The notes beneath the pieces were generated by a model that worked only from the letters and a program-made list of their open reading frames with translations, did no database searches and was not told the origin of the DNA. From an uncultured Bacilli bacterium (GTDB taxonomy: Bacteria; Bacillota_I; Bacilli_A; RF39; UBA660): a stretch of 11,166 bases of DNA. Positions 1-6,638 of the stretch are shown piece by piece. A program made the position numbers and the translations under genes. How positions within the stretch are numbered: position 1 is the first letter of the stretch; every line of letters begins with the position of its first letter. The DNA lies in NCBI GenBank assembly GCA_947628725.1, contig CANRAQ010000035.1, forward strand, positions 1-11,166, read 5' to 3'.

Positions 1-350
1 ATAATATACCAAAGTAAAATAATAAGAGCAATAATATTTAAAACTACAAATATATTAAATTTATAATTTACCATATTCAAGGTTATTAAAGTTGCTATAA
101 ATCCACATATTATTAGAATAATATTAAATAAAAATAAGCGTTCTTTTTTTAATAAACTTAAAATATATAATATGCATTGTGGCAGACATAGAATAGGACC
201 AATCAGAATTGCTGCTATGGTGCCTACACCATCTCCTTCAGATATGAAAGTATAAAATACCATAATTAGCGCACTTAAGAAGTTAAAACAACTAAGTATA
301 TAAAATTTCTTATCTTTGTTTTTGTTCATAATATTTAAATTTTGGTTCAT
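1..350 (-). CDS. Partial multi-pass membrane protein, unknown function
   Basis: An open frame on the minus strand starts with ATG at 350-348 and stays open for 116 codons to the left edge, so the C-terminus is missing. The ATG follows a GGTAGGA-type ribosome binding site about 6 bases upstream. A second in-frame Met at residue 8 is a weaker alternative start. After a short polar N-terminus (NQN, NKNKDKK) come four hydrophobic stretches, at about residues 16-36, 43-66, 72-92 and 98-116, joined by short charged loops such as KKER. This suggests a small integral membrane protein with at least four helices. I recognise no family or catalytic motif. It is divergent from the gene at 567 and has its own extended -10 promoter. 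That it is a real gene is fairly sure; its function is unknown. Confidence 0.7.
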   Translation of the reverse strand, partial: MNQNLNIMNKNKDKKFYILSCFNFLSALIMVFYTFISEGDGVGTIAAILIGPILCLPQCILYILSLLKKERLFLFNIILIICGFIATLITLNMVNYKFNIFVVLNIIALIILLWYI

Positions 351-374
351 TTATTTTCCTACCTTTCTACAAAA

Positions 375-383
375 ATTATAACA
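375..383 (-). promoter_or_regulatory. Extended -10 promoter for the leftward membrane-protein gene
   Basis: On the minus strand the sequence reads TGT-TATAAT, an extended -10 element, about 25 bases upstream of the ATG at 350. The -35 position (TATTAA, 398-403) is poor, which is common when an extended -10 is present. This is inferred from the motif and its position only. Confidence 0.45.
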
Positions 384-531
384 TATAAAGTTATTTTTTA
401 ATAATTACTTATTAAAAATATGAAAATTTATGCTTTAAAAGTGTAAATATTTTATAGAAATTTAGAAAAATTATATTGTATATTCTAGTAAATTACACAA
501 TAAATTTTATATAGCAATTAATTAAATTATT

Positions 532-540
532 TGATATAAT
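532..540 (+). promoter_or_regulatory. Extended -10 promoter for the 195-aa protein gene
   Basis: TGA-TATAAT is a perfect extended -10 element. It lies 26 bases before the TTG start at 567, leaving a leader of about 20 bases that carries the AGGGAGG ribosome binding site at 551-557. The -35 region 17 bases upstream (TAGCAA, 512-517) is weak. The rest of the 351-566 gap is AT-rich, and I see only the two divergent promoters in it. Confidence 0.5.
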
Positions 541-566
541 ATTGCAGGTGAGGGAGGTTTTGTATT

Positions 567-1154
567 TTGGAAAGTTTAAAAGAACAATATGAACAAATAT
601 TAATTGAAAAAAGTGAAATCATTAAAAAAATAGGTACTTTAGCCAATAACGATGTAGTGAAGGAATATCTTTATTTGTGTAGTAAACGTGATGAATTAAC
701 TGAACAGCAAGAAAAAATATATAGAGATTTAAAATATAATGAATATTCATTATGTAACCATATTTGGATTACTACAGAAAATAAGTATGATTATTCAGAG
801 GGTCGTACATATCAATATCGTGGTTGCATAAAATGTGGTTTGGACACAAGGGTTTGTCAACGTAGCCATCGTGATTTAAAATATTTGACTTTTGATCAAC
901 AAATTATGTATTATTTCATAAGGACTAAGTCTTGGGAAAATGGAATTCATACTAACATATTATGTAATTTAGAATTAGCAAAAGCAATATATTCAAAAAT
1001 AAAAATAAATCATCCTAATATCGATGATGAAACTGCTAGAAAATATTTTGAAAATGCACTTTATTATATAAGAAATATCAAAGTAAATGATGAAAGAAAA
1101 GAAAGCAGAGCAAAGAGACTATCTTTAAGTTCTGACTTTAATAGATGGAGTTAA
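567..1154 (+). CDS. Hypothetical protein with coiled-coil N-terminus and possible zinc site
   Basis: This 195-aa protein has no family that I recognise. Residues 1-58 are rich in Glu, Lys, Gln and Leu and look like a helical coiled coil. The middle has C63-x-H65 and C87-x-x-C90 (in CIKCGL), plus C97 and H101 nearby, an arrangement that could form a treble-clef or ribbon-like zinc site. The C-terminal third is helical and ends in a basic stretch (DERKESRAKR). The start is TTG at 567. It is supported by a strong AGGGAGG site at 551-557 with 9 bases of spacing, and no nearby ATG competes with it. The gene stands alone, with its own extended -10 promoter and a terminator 14 bases after the stop. 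It could be a small regulatory or structural protein, but nothing in the sequence decides its function. Confidence 0.75.
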   Translation: MESLKEQYEQILIEKSEIIKKIGTLANNDVVKEYLYLCSKRDELTEQQEKIYRDLKYNEYSLCNHIWITTENKYDYSEGRTYQYRGCIKCGLDTRVCQRSHRDLKYLTFDQQIMYYFIRTKSWENGIHTNILCNLELAKAIYSKIKINHPNIDDETARKYFENALYYIRNIKVNDERKESRAKRLSLSSDFNRWS

Positions 1155-1167
1155 TTTATTAATATGT

Positions 1168-1200
1168 AAAAAAGAATTTGGTAATACTAATTCTTTTTTT
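1168..1200 (+). terminator. Rho-independent terminator after the 195-aa gene
   Basis: Arms AAAAAAGAATT (1168-1178) and AATTCTTTTTT (1189-1199) pair perfectly around a 10-base loop. The right arm merges into a run of seven T. It starts 14 bases past the stop codon at 1154. The stem is AT-rich and therefore weak, but the form is usual for this genome type. It could also act on the opposite strand because the left arm begins with an A-run. Confidence 0.7.
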
Positions 1201-1254
1201 ATTGTTCTAATAAATAAAAACTCTACATTTGCAAATAATAAAAATGGTGATTTA

Positions 1255-2697
1255 ATGAAAAATTATAGTATTTGGTTAGATGGAATGGAAGAGAGTAATA
1301 TTAAAGTTTTAAATGAAGATAAAGATGTAGATGTAATTATTATAGGCGGTGGAATTACTGGACTTTCTGTAGCGTATAATCTTTTTGATAGTAATTTAAA
1401 GGTATGCTTAGTTGAAAGAAATTTAGTAGGTCATGGAGTAAGTTCAAGGACAACTGGAAAACTTACATATTTGCAAGAATTAATCTACAGTAAGTTAAAT
1501 AAAAATTTTAATACAGATAAAGTTAGATTATATTTAAATTCACAAAAAGATGCAATTAAAATAGTAAAGGATATAGTAGATAAATATAAAATAGATTGTG
1601 ATTTAAAAAGAGTTGACTCATATATATATACAAATATAGAAAAAGAAGTTAAAAATATTGAAAATGAAAAAGATCTATTAGATTTTTTTGGTATAGATGT
1701 TTTTGAAAGTAAAACTTTACCAAATAACAAAAAGTGTAAGAAGGCTATATATGTTAAAGATACATATGTATTTCATCCTTTAAAATATATTTATGGATTA
1801 AAAAAAATAGTAGAAAATAAAATAGATATTTATGAAAAAACTTGTATAAATAAAGTAGAAAAAGAAAATAATTATTATATTTGTAAAACTGATAAATATA
1901 AAATAAAGGCTAAAAAAGTAGTATTTGCTACACATTATCCATATTTTTTAATTCCTTATTTGTTTCCTTTAAAATGCTATTTAGAAAAATCTTATATAAC
2001 TGCATTTAAATTAAATAAGACTTATAATTTTAGTGCGATTACTTCATCTAAACCAGTAGAGTCTATAAGATATCATAATAATTATGAAATATATTTAAGT
2101 AATTCTCATAATTTATGTGTTAAAAATGATGATAAAAATAATTTTAAAAAAGTTATTGATAAAATAGATATAAAACCTGATTTTATATGGTCTAATAAAG
2201 ATATTATTACGAGTGATAATATTCCATATATTGGAACTATTGATGAAAATATGTATATATCAACTGGATATAATACTTGGGGAATGACTAATAGCGCTAT
2301 AGGAGGAAAAATAATAGGAGATTTAATATTATCAAATAAAAATAAGTATATAAAGTTATTTTCACCTAATAGAAGTTTAAATATATTTAAAATAATGAAC
2401 TTTCCTTTAAATATTTCTAGTAATATAAAATCTTTTGTAGGAAGTAAAATAAATAAGAATAAATCTTGGTATAAAAATGTTAAATTTAAAAAAATAGATG
2501 GTAAGGAAGTAGGAATATATATAGATGAAAATAAAAAAGAACATATTGTATATAACAAATGTCCTCATTTAAAATGTGGTTTAACTTTTAATGAAGTTGA
2601 AAAAACTTGGGATTGTTGTTGCCATGGATCTAGATTTGATATTGATGGTAATTGTATAGAAGGACCAAGTAATTATAGTATTACATATAAAAAATAG
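1255..2697 (+). CDS. FAD-dependent oxidoreductase with C-terminal Rieske [2Fe-2S] domain
   Basis: This 480-aa cytoplasmic flavoprotein has two parts. Residues 26-60 form a Rossmann FAD-binding motif (DVIIIGGGITGLSVAYNL, GGGITG at 31-36, with acidic E54 ending the second strand). The body looks like the D-amino-acid oxidase/glycine oxidase (DAO) superfamily, including the conserved SSRTTGKLT stretch at 63-71 and a GYNTWGMTNS stretch at 338-347. Residues about 405-480 are a Rieske domain: C436-P-H438, then 15 residues, then C454-x-x-H457 followed by GSRFD. All four cluster ligands are present, with extra cysteines at 441, 455 and 456. The same DAO-Rieske layout is seen in Bacillus YhfW-type proteins, whose substrate is not established to my knowledge. 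The ATG at 1255 has a modest GGTGA site (1246-1250) 4 bases upstream. A 10-base palindrome, ATTTGCAAAT, lies at 1227-1236. The gene converges on trxB and shares its terminator. The family call is firm; the substrate is unknown. Confidence 0.92.
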   Translation: MKNYSIWLDGMEESNIKVLNEDKDVDVIIIGGGITGLSVAYNLFDSNLKVCLVERNLVGHGVSSRTTGKLTYLQELIYSKLNKNFNTDKVRLYLNSQKDAIKIVKDIVDKYKIDCDLKRVDSYIYTNIEKEVKNIENEKDLLDFFGIDVFESKTLPNNKKCKKAIYVKDTYVFHPLKYIYGLKKIVENKIDIYEKTCINKVEKENNYYICKTDKYKIKAKKVVFATHYPYFLIPYLFPLKCYLEKSYITAFKLNKTYNFSAITSSKPVESIRYHNNYEIYLSNSHNLCVKNDDKNNFKKVIDKIDIKPDFIWSNKDIITSDNIPYIGTIDENMYISTGYNTWGMTNSAIGGKIIGDLILSNKNKYIKLFSPNRSLNIFKIMNFPLNISSNIKSFVGSKINKNKSWYKNVKFKKIDGKEVGIYIDENKKEHIVYNKCPHLKCGLTFNEVEKTWDCCCHGSRFDIDGNCIEGPSNYSITYKK

Positions 2698-2713
2698 AAC
2701 AATCTATTTTTTT
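2689..2713. terminator. Bidirectional terminator containing both stop codons
   Basis: Arms AAAAAATAGA (2689-2698) and TCTATTTTTT (2703-2712) form a 10-bp hairpin with an ACAA loop. It has a T-run on the plus strand and an equivalent A-run giving U-tracts for minus-strand transcripts. The TAG stop of the Rieske oxidoreductase (2695-2697) and the TAG stop of trxB (2706-2704 on the minus strand) both lie inside the stem, so one short hairpin serves both convergent units. Confidence 0.75.
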
Positions 2714-3612
2714 GTTGCAATATATTTACATGCATTTATTGAAGCAGTAGTTCCATCACTGCATGCAGTAGTAAGTTGTCTTACTTGTTTTTCTCTAATG
2801 TCACCACATACAAATATTCCATCTATATTTGTTTTACAATCTTCACTAGCTTTAATGTATCCAGACTCATTTGTGTCTATTATGTCATTACATATATCTG
2901 ATACAGGTACACTACCTATAGCTACAAATAGTCCATTAATTTCAAGTGTAGTTTTTTCTTTAGTATCTACATCTTCTGCTATAATGCTTTCTAATTTATC
3001 TTCACCATTTACAGATACTACATTAGAATTTAATATAAATGAAACATTTTTTCTTTCTTTTAATTTTTCTAAATTTATAGAATTAAAACTAAATTCTTTT
3101 CTTCTATATACTATATAAACTTTATTACAAATATCACTTAGATATAATGCTTCATCTATTGCAGTATTACCTCCACCAACTACAGCAACATCTTTGCCTT
3201 TATAGAAATTTCCATCACAAGTTGCGCAATATGATATACCTTTGCCATCAAATTTTTCAATACCTGCTATAGGTAATTTTCTAGTAGTTGAGCCACTTGC
3301 AATTATTATTGCCTTTGCTTCATATGTATTATTTTTAGTAATTACTTTTTTAATTTCACCATTGTTGATTCTTAAAACCTCTTCAAACTTTATATCAGGT
3401 CCAAGATTTTTTGCTTGATTGTATAAATTAGTGGCAAAATCATATCCAGAAATATTTTCAAATCCAGGATAATTTCTAACTTTATTAGTTTTCAATATTT
3501 GACCGCCGTATGTCTCTTTTTCTAAAACAAGAACTTTTTTATTTGCTAAGCATGAATAAATACATGCAGTAAGACCACTTGGGCCAGCACCTATAATAAT
3601 TATATCGTACAT
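2704..3612 (-). CDS. trxB: Thioredoxin reductase (flavoprotein), TrxB
   Basis: TrxB reduces thioredoxin through FAD and a redox-active cysteine pair, normally using NADPH. Translated from ATG at 3612, the protein is 302 aa. It has the FAD motif GAGPSG (8-13), the active site C129-A-T-C132 followed by D, a second nucleotide-binding motif GGGNTA (146-151), and the FAD-closing CGD (269-271) with RQLTTACSDG after it. The usual NADPH 2'-phosphate motif HRRxxFR reads YRRKEFS here (169-175): both central Arg remain, but the His and the last Arg are replaced, so donor preference may differ. An upstream in-frame GTG at 3621 would add three residues. I prefer ATG 3612 because AGGTGA sits about 5 bases before it and covers that GTG. 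The ribosome binding site lies inside the end of trxA, whose stop is 1 base upstream of this ATG, so the two are translationally coupled. Confidence 0.93.
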   Translation of the reverse strand: MYDIIIIGAGPSGLTACIYSCLANKKVLVLEKETYGGQILKTNKVRNYPGFENISGYDFATNLYNQAKNLGPDIKFEEVLRINNGEIKKVITKNNTYEAKAIIIASGSTTRKLPIAGIEKFDGKGISYCATCDGNFYKGKDVAVVGGGNTAIDEALYLSDICNKVYIVYRRKEFSFNSINLEKLKERKNVSFILNSNVVSVNGEDKLESIIAEDVDTKEKTTLEINGLFVAIGSVPVSDICNDIIDTNESGYIKASEDCKTNIDGIFVCGDIREKQVRQLTTACSDGTTASINACKYIATKK

Positions 3613-3613
3613 T

Positions 3614-3916
3614 TTAATCACCTATAAAATCTATTAGATTTTCTTTACTCATAAAACCTATATTTCTTTTTATTTCCTTTCCATTTTCAAATAATATTAT
3701 AGTAGGAATAGACATTATACCAAGTTTTTGTGCAGTAGAACGATTACTATCAGTATTTACTTTAAAAAATTTAATATCTTTCTTTAGCTCTTCTACTTCT
3801 TCAAATACTTTAGAAAATAGTTTACAAGGACCACACCAATCTGTATAAAAATCTACAATACATTTTCCATTATAATTTGTCACAATTTTATCAAAGTTAT
3901 TTTTTATATATTCCAT
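3614..3916 (-). CDS. trxA: Thioredoxin, TrxA
   Basis: This is a 100-aa cytoplasmic thioredoxin, close to the family's usual length of about 105 residues. It has the classic active site W27-C28-G29-P30-C31 preceded by VDFYTD, and the cis-proline P71 in SIPT. GIMSIPTIILFENGK matches the conserved strand and turn opposite the active site. It reduces protein disulfides and is itself reduced by TrxB, encoded immediately downstream with a 1-base gap. An in-frame TTG at 3928 would add four residues, but that codon is next to and partly inside the GGAGGG ribosome binding site (3926-3921). The ATG at 3916, about 5 bases after GGAGG, is the real start. The gene is first in a two-gene operon transcribed away from xfp. 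Confidence 0.94.
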   Translation of the reverse strand: MEYIKNNFDKIVTNYNGKCIVDFYTDWCGPCKLFSKVFEEVEELKKDIKFFKVNTDSNRSTAQKLGIMSIPTIILFENGKEIKRNIGFMSKENLIDFIGD

Positions 3917-3934
3917 GTTACCCTCCAATTATAT

Positions 3935-3983
3935 ATTTTACTAAAATATACAATAAAATACAATAAAATAGAAAAGTAGACAA
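3935..3983 (-). promoter_or_regulatory. Candidate trxAB promoter region
   Basis: Two overlapping sigma-A-like options are visible on the minus strand: TTGTCT (3983-3978), 17 bases, TATTTT (3960-3955); and TTGTAT (3963-3958), 17 bases, TAAAAT (3940-3935). The first gives a leader of normal length, whereas the second would start nearly at the ribosome binding site. The region contains a tandem repeat of CAATAAAATA (3951-3960 and 3961-3970, plus strand). The exact promoter is uncertain. Confidence 0.3.
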
Positions 3984-3995
3984 TATTTTCATTGT
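3980..3995. repeat. Inverted repeat ACAAT/ATTGT in the trxAB-xfp divergent region
   Basis: ACAAT (3980-3984) and ATTGT (3991-3995) are perfect 5-base inverted arms around 6 bases. The right arm covers the first bases of the xfp -35 box, and the left arm touches the candidate trxAB -35. It is placed like an operator able to act on both genes, but arms this short can arise by chance in AT-rich DNA. Confidence 0.25.
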
Positions 3996-4020
3996 AAAAA
4001 AGTGTGAACTATTATATAAT
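3992..4020 (+). promoter_or_regulatory. Sigma-A-type promoter of xfp
   Basis: TTGTAA (3992-3997) and a perfect TATAAT (4015-4020) are separated by exactly 17 bases. Transcription would begin near 4027, a few bases before the AAGGTG ribosome binding site at 4035-4040. This is one of the best-formed promoters in the window. Confidence 0.65.
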
Positions 4021-4045
4021 ATATTTAGAATAATAAGGTGATAGT

Positions 4046-6406
4046 GTGAAAGAAATTTTAACTAAAGAAATGGCTTATAAAATGGATTCTTATTTTAGAG
4101 CAGCTAATTATTTATCATTAGGACAACTTTATCTTTTAGATAATCCACTTTTAAAAAGACCATTAAAAAAAGATGATATTAAAAGAAAAATAGTTGGACA
4201 TTGGGGTACTGTACCTGGTCAAAATTTTATATATACACATTTGAATAGGATTATAAAAGAGCATGACCTTAATATGATATACGTATCAGGCCCTGGACAT
4301 GGGGGAAATGGATTAATAGCTAATACTTACTTAGAGGGTTCATATTCAGAAGTTTATCCTAATATAACTGAAGATGAAGAAGGTATGAAAAAGTTATTTA
4401 AACAATTTTCATTTCCTGGAGGAGTATCTAGCCATGTAGCGCCTGAAGTACCAGGCTCAATAAACGAAGGTGGAGAGTTAGGCTATAGTCTAAGTCATGC
4501 ATTTGGAGCAGTATTAGATAATCCTGATCTTGTAGTTGCATGTGTTGTAGGAGATGGAGAAGCAGAAACTGGCCCTTTAGCAACCTCATGGCAATTGAAC
4601 AAGTTTATAAATCCTAAAACAGATGGAATAGTTTTACCAATATTACATTTAAATGGATATAAAATTGCAAATCCTACAGTATTTTCTAGAATTTCAGATT
4701 TAGAATTAAAATATTTCTTTTATGGATGTGGTTATAAACCTATCGAAGTTGTCATAAATAACGATACTGACATATATGAAAGACATAATATGATGGCTGA
4801 TGCTTTGGAAAAATGCGTAGAAGAAATAAGAAAGATAAAAAATATTTCTAATGATTCAAATAACATAGTAAGACAACTTTGGCCTATGATTATCCTTAGA
4901 ACTCCTAAAGGATGGACTTGCCCTAGATATGTAAAAAATAAGGAAATTGAAGGAACTTTTAGGGCTCATCAAGTTCCAATAACTATAGAAAATGATGATG
5001 ATATGAAATTACTTGAATCATGGCTTAAAAGTTATAAACCAGAAGAATTATTTAATGAAAATGGAAAACTTAAAGATGAACTTAAAGATTTATGCCCAAA
5101 GGGTAATATGCGTATGGGGTCAAATCCAGTAACTAATGGTGGATTATTGATTAAAGAGTTGAGAATTCCTGATTTTAAGGAATATGCGGTAAAGTTTAAT
5201 GAGCGTGGAAGTGTTCTTTCACAAGATACTATGGAACTTGGAAAATTTGTAAGGGATATAATAAAAATAAATGATGATAATAAGAACTTTAGAATATTTA
5301 GCCCTGATGAAGCATTATCAAATAGATTAAATTATATTTTTGAACAAACTAATAGACAATTTCTAGGAAAAATATATAAAAATGACGAATACCTTTTAGA
5401 TAATGGTAGAATTATAGATTCAATGCTTTCTGAACATGCATGTGAGGGAATGCTTGAAGGATATTTACTTACAGGAAGACATGGATTTTTAAATTCATAT
5501 GAGGCATTTATAAGAATAGTTGATTCTATGACTAGTCAACATGCTAAATGGTTAAAGGTAACTAGTGAAATTAGTTGGAGAAAAGATATTTCTTCTTTAA
5601 ATTATTTATTAACATCACATGTTTGGCAACAGGATCATAATGGATATACACATCAAGATCCGGGATTTTTAAATCATTTAGTTACTAAAAAAGCAGATAT
5701 AGTAAGAATGTATTTGCCTCCTGATTCTAACTGTTTACTATCAGTATTTGATCACTGTATTCGTAGTAAAAACTATATAAATGTAATAGTTGCATCTAAA
5801 CATCCTAGCAGACAATGGCTTACTATGGATGAAGCAGTAAAACATTGTACTCATGGAATAGGAATATGGGATTGGGCAAGTAATGATCAAGATAGTGAAC
5901 CAGATTTAGTTATGGCTTGTGCTGGAGATACTCCAACATTAGAGGCCCTAGCGGCAACTTCAATATTAAGAAAAAATTTCCCTGAAATAAAAATTAGGTT
6001 TGTAAATGTAGTAGATTTAATGAGACTTGAATCAAATACTAAACATCCGCATGGATTAACAGATTCAGATTATAATTCAATATTTACTAAAGATAAACCT
6101 ATAATATTTGCATTCCACGGTTATGCATCTTTAATACATCAGTTGGTATATAATAGAGATAATGAAAATATACATGTACATGGTTATCAAGAAGAAGGAA
6201 CTATAACTACACCATTTGATATGAGAGTACAAAATAAAATTGATAGATTTAATTTGGTTATAGATGCTTTAAGATATTTACCATCACTTGGTAATAGGGG
6301 ATCTAGACTTACAAGTTGGTGCAAAGACAAACTTGTAGAACATGCAAATTATATAAGGGAGTATGGTGAAGATTTACCAGAAGTAAGAGATTGGAAATGG
6401 GAATAA
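4046..6406 (+). CDS. xfp: Xylulose-5-phosphate/fructose-6-phosphate phosphoketolase
   Basis: This thiamine-diphosphate enzyme splits xylulose 5-phosphate with phosphate into acetyl phosphate and glyceraldehyde 3-phosphate. Many members also split fructose 6-phosphate into acetyl phosphate and erythrose 4-phosphate. At 786 aa it is full length. Family motifs are intact: HWGTVPGQNFIYTHLNRII (52-70), GPGHGG (82-87), SFPGGVSSHVAPEVPGS (122-138), the ThDP/Mg motif GDGEAETGP (169-177) and HLNGYKIANPT (201-211). The middle pyrimidine-binding part includes LSEHACEGMLEGYLLTGRHG and the WQQDHNGYTHQDPG stretch, and the C-terminal domain ends ENIHVHGYQEEGTITTPFDM. The start is GTG at 4046, with AAGGTG 5 bases upstream and no better ATG nearby. 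It has its own promoter and terminator, and its base composition looks slightly less AT-rich than the genes to its right. The product acts in the cytoplasm, feeding acetate kinase or phosphotransacetylase. No pentose gene lies beside it here. Confidence 0.97.
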   Translation: MKEILTKEMAYKMDSYFRAANYLSLGQLYLLDNPLLKRPLKKDDIKRKIVGHWGTVPGQNFIYTHLNRIIKEHDLNMIYVSGPGHGGNGLIANTYLEGSYSEVYPNITEDEEGMKKLFKQFSFPGGVSSHVAPEVPGSINEGGELGYSLSHAFGAVLDNPDLVVACVVGDGEAETGPLATSWQLNKFINPKTDGIVLPILHLNGYKIANPTVFSRISDLELKYFFYGCGYKPIEVVINNDTDIYERHNMMADALEKCVEEIRKIKNISNDSNNIVRQLWPMIILRTPKGWTCPRYVKNKEIEGTFRAHQVPITIENDDDMKLLESWLKSYKPEELFNENGKLKDELKDLCPKGNMRMGSNPVTNGGLLIKELRIPDFKEYAVKFNERGSVLSQDTMELGKFVRDIIKINDDNKNFRIFSPDEALSNRLNYIFEQTNRQFLGKIYKNDEYLLDNGRIIDSMLSEHACEGMLEGYLLTGRHGFLNSYEAFIRIVDSMTSQHAKWLKVTSEISWRKDISSLNYLLTSHVWQQDHNGYTHQDPGFLNHLVTKKADIVRMYLPPDSNCLLSVFDHCIRSKNYINVIVASKHPSRQWLTMDEAVKHCTHGIGIWDWASNDQDSEPDLVMACAGDTPTLEALAATSILRKNFPEIKIRFVNVVDLMRLESNTKHPHGLTDSDYNSIFTKDKPIIFAFHGYASLIHQLVYNRDNENIHVHGYQEEGTITTPFDMRVQNKIDRFNLVIDALRYLPSLGNRGSRLTSWCKDKLVEHANYIREYGEDLPEVRDWKWE

Positions 6407-6410
6407 TATA

Positions 6411-6451
6411 AAAAAATAAGATAGAATCGATTAATTTATCTTATTTTTTTT
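6411..6451 (+). terminator. Rho-independent terminator of xfp
   Basis: Arms AAAAAATAAGATA (6411-6423) and TATCTTATTTTTT (6437-6449) form a 13-bp stem with a 13-base loop, ending in a run of eight T (6444-6451). It begins 4 bases after the xfp stop. The loop contains the small palindrome AATCGATT. Confidence 0.85.
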
Positions 6452-6475
6452 CGATATTATAATAAAGAAGATAGG
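6444..6475 (+). repeat. Left copy of a repeat shared by both ends of the accessory block
   Basis: Eight T, one base, then GATATTATAATA (6453-6464), with GATAGG at 6470-6475. The same order recurs at 11084-11118: eight T, one different base, GATATTATAATA at 11093-11104, GATAGG at 11113-11118. Over the first 21 bases only one position differs. In the right copy these bases form the -10 box and ribosome binding site region of the gene at 11131. The left copy has no convincing gene behind it. It could be a duplicated insertion target, or a chance match of T-tract plus -10 consensus. Confidence 0.4.
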
Positions 6476-6505
6476 GTATAGTAAGATTGGTAATATTATA
6501 TAACT

Positions 6506-6577
6506 ATGGAATTATACTATGAAATATTTTCTATTCATCTAGTGGGTATTTATTTTACATTTATGAATAAAATATAA
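6506..6577 (+). pseudogene. Possible remnant or micro-ORF, 23 aa
   Basis: ATG at 6506 opens a 23-codon frame whose product begins MELYYEIFSIHLVGIYFTF and stops at TAA 6575-6577. The hydrophobic sequence looks like the first transmembrane helix of a membrane protein. There is no clear ribosome binding site. It could be the beheaded start of a gene broken when the block to its right arrived, a tiny membrane peptide, or noise. Support is weak. Confidence 0.2.
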
Positions 6578-6585
6578 TAAAGTAG

Positions 6586-6621
6586 GTTTACAAAAATCGT
6601 TAAAAATGATATAATGTAAAC
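6586..6621 (+). promoter_or_regulatory. Promoter of the XRE-ImmA/PIN operon inside an inverted repeat (probable operator)
   Basis: TTTACA (6587-6592) and a perfect TATAAT (6610-6615) are 17 bases apart, with TGA before the -10 making it an extended type. GTTTAC (6586-6591) and GTAAAC (6616-6621) are a perfect inverted pair that brackets the promoter, with centres 30 bases apart, close to three helical turns. An HTH dimer or tetramer bound to both arms would cover the polymerase site. I infer self-regulation by the XRE protein encoded directly downstream. Confidence 0.6.
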
Positions 6622-6638
6622 AAGAAAAGGTGAGGGAT

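Noticed and set aside
1485..1730. Minus-strand open frame inside the Rieske oxidoreductase gene
   Set aside because: It is antisense to a well-supported gene, has no ribosome binding site and has the composition of a mirrored AT-rich coding frame.
2106..2558. 150-codon minus-strand open frame, hydrophobic
   Set aside because: It lies fully antisense to the C-terminal half of the FAD-Rieske gene. The apparent hydrophobicity comes from complementing Lys/Asn-rich codons.
2798..3118. Plus-strand open frame opposite trxB
   Set aside because: It is the shadow of trxB, with no promoter or ribosome binding site.
3613..3928. Longer forms of TrxA (TTG 3928) and TrxB (GTG 3621)
   Set aside because: Both codons overlap or abut the ribosome binding sites that serve the ATG codons at 3916 and 3612, and the extra residues precede the normal family N-termini.
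3951..3970. CAATAAAATA tandem repeat as a CRISPR or larger repeat array
   Set aside because: There are only two adjacent 10-base copies with no spacers, which fits simple AT-rich repetition in a promoter region.
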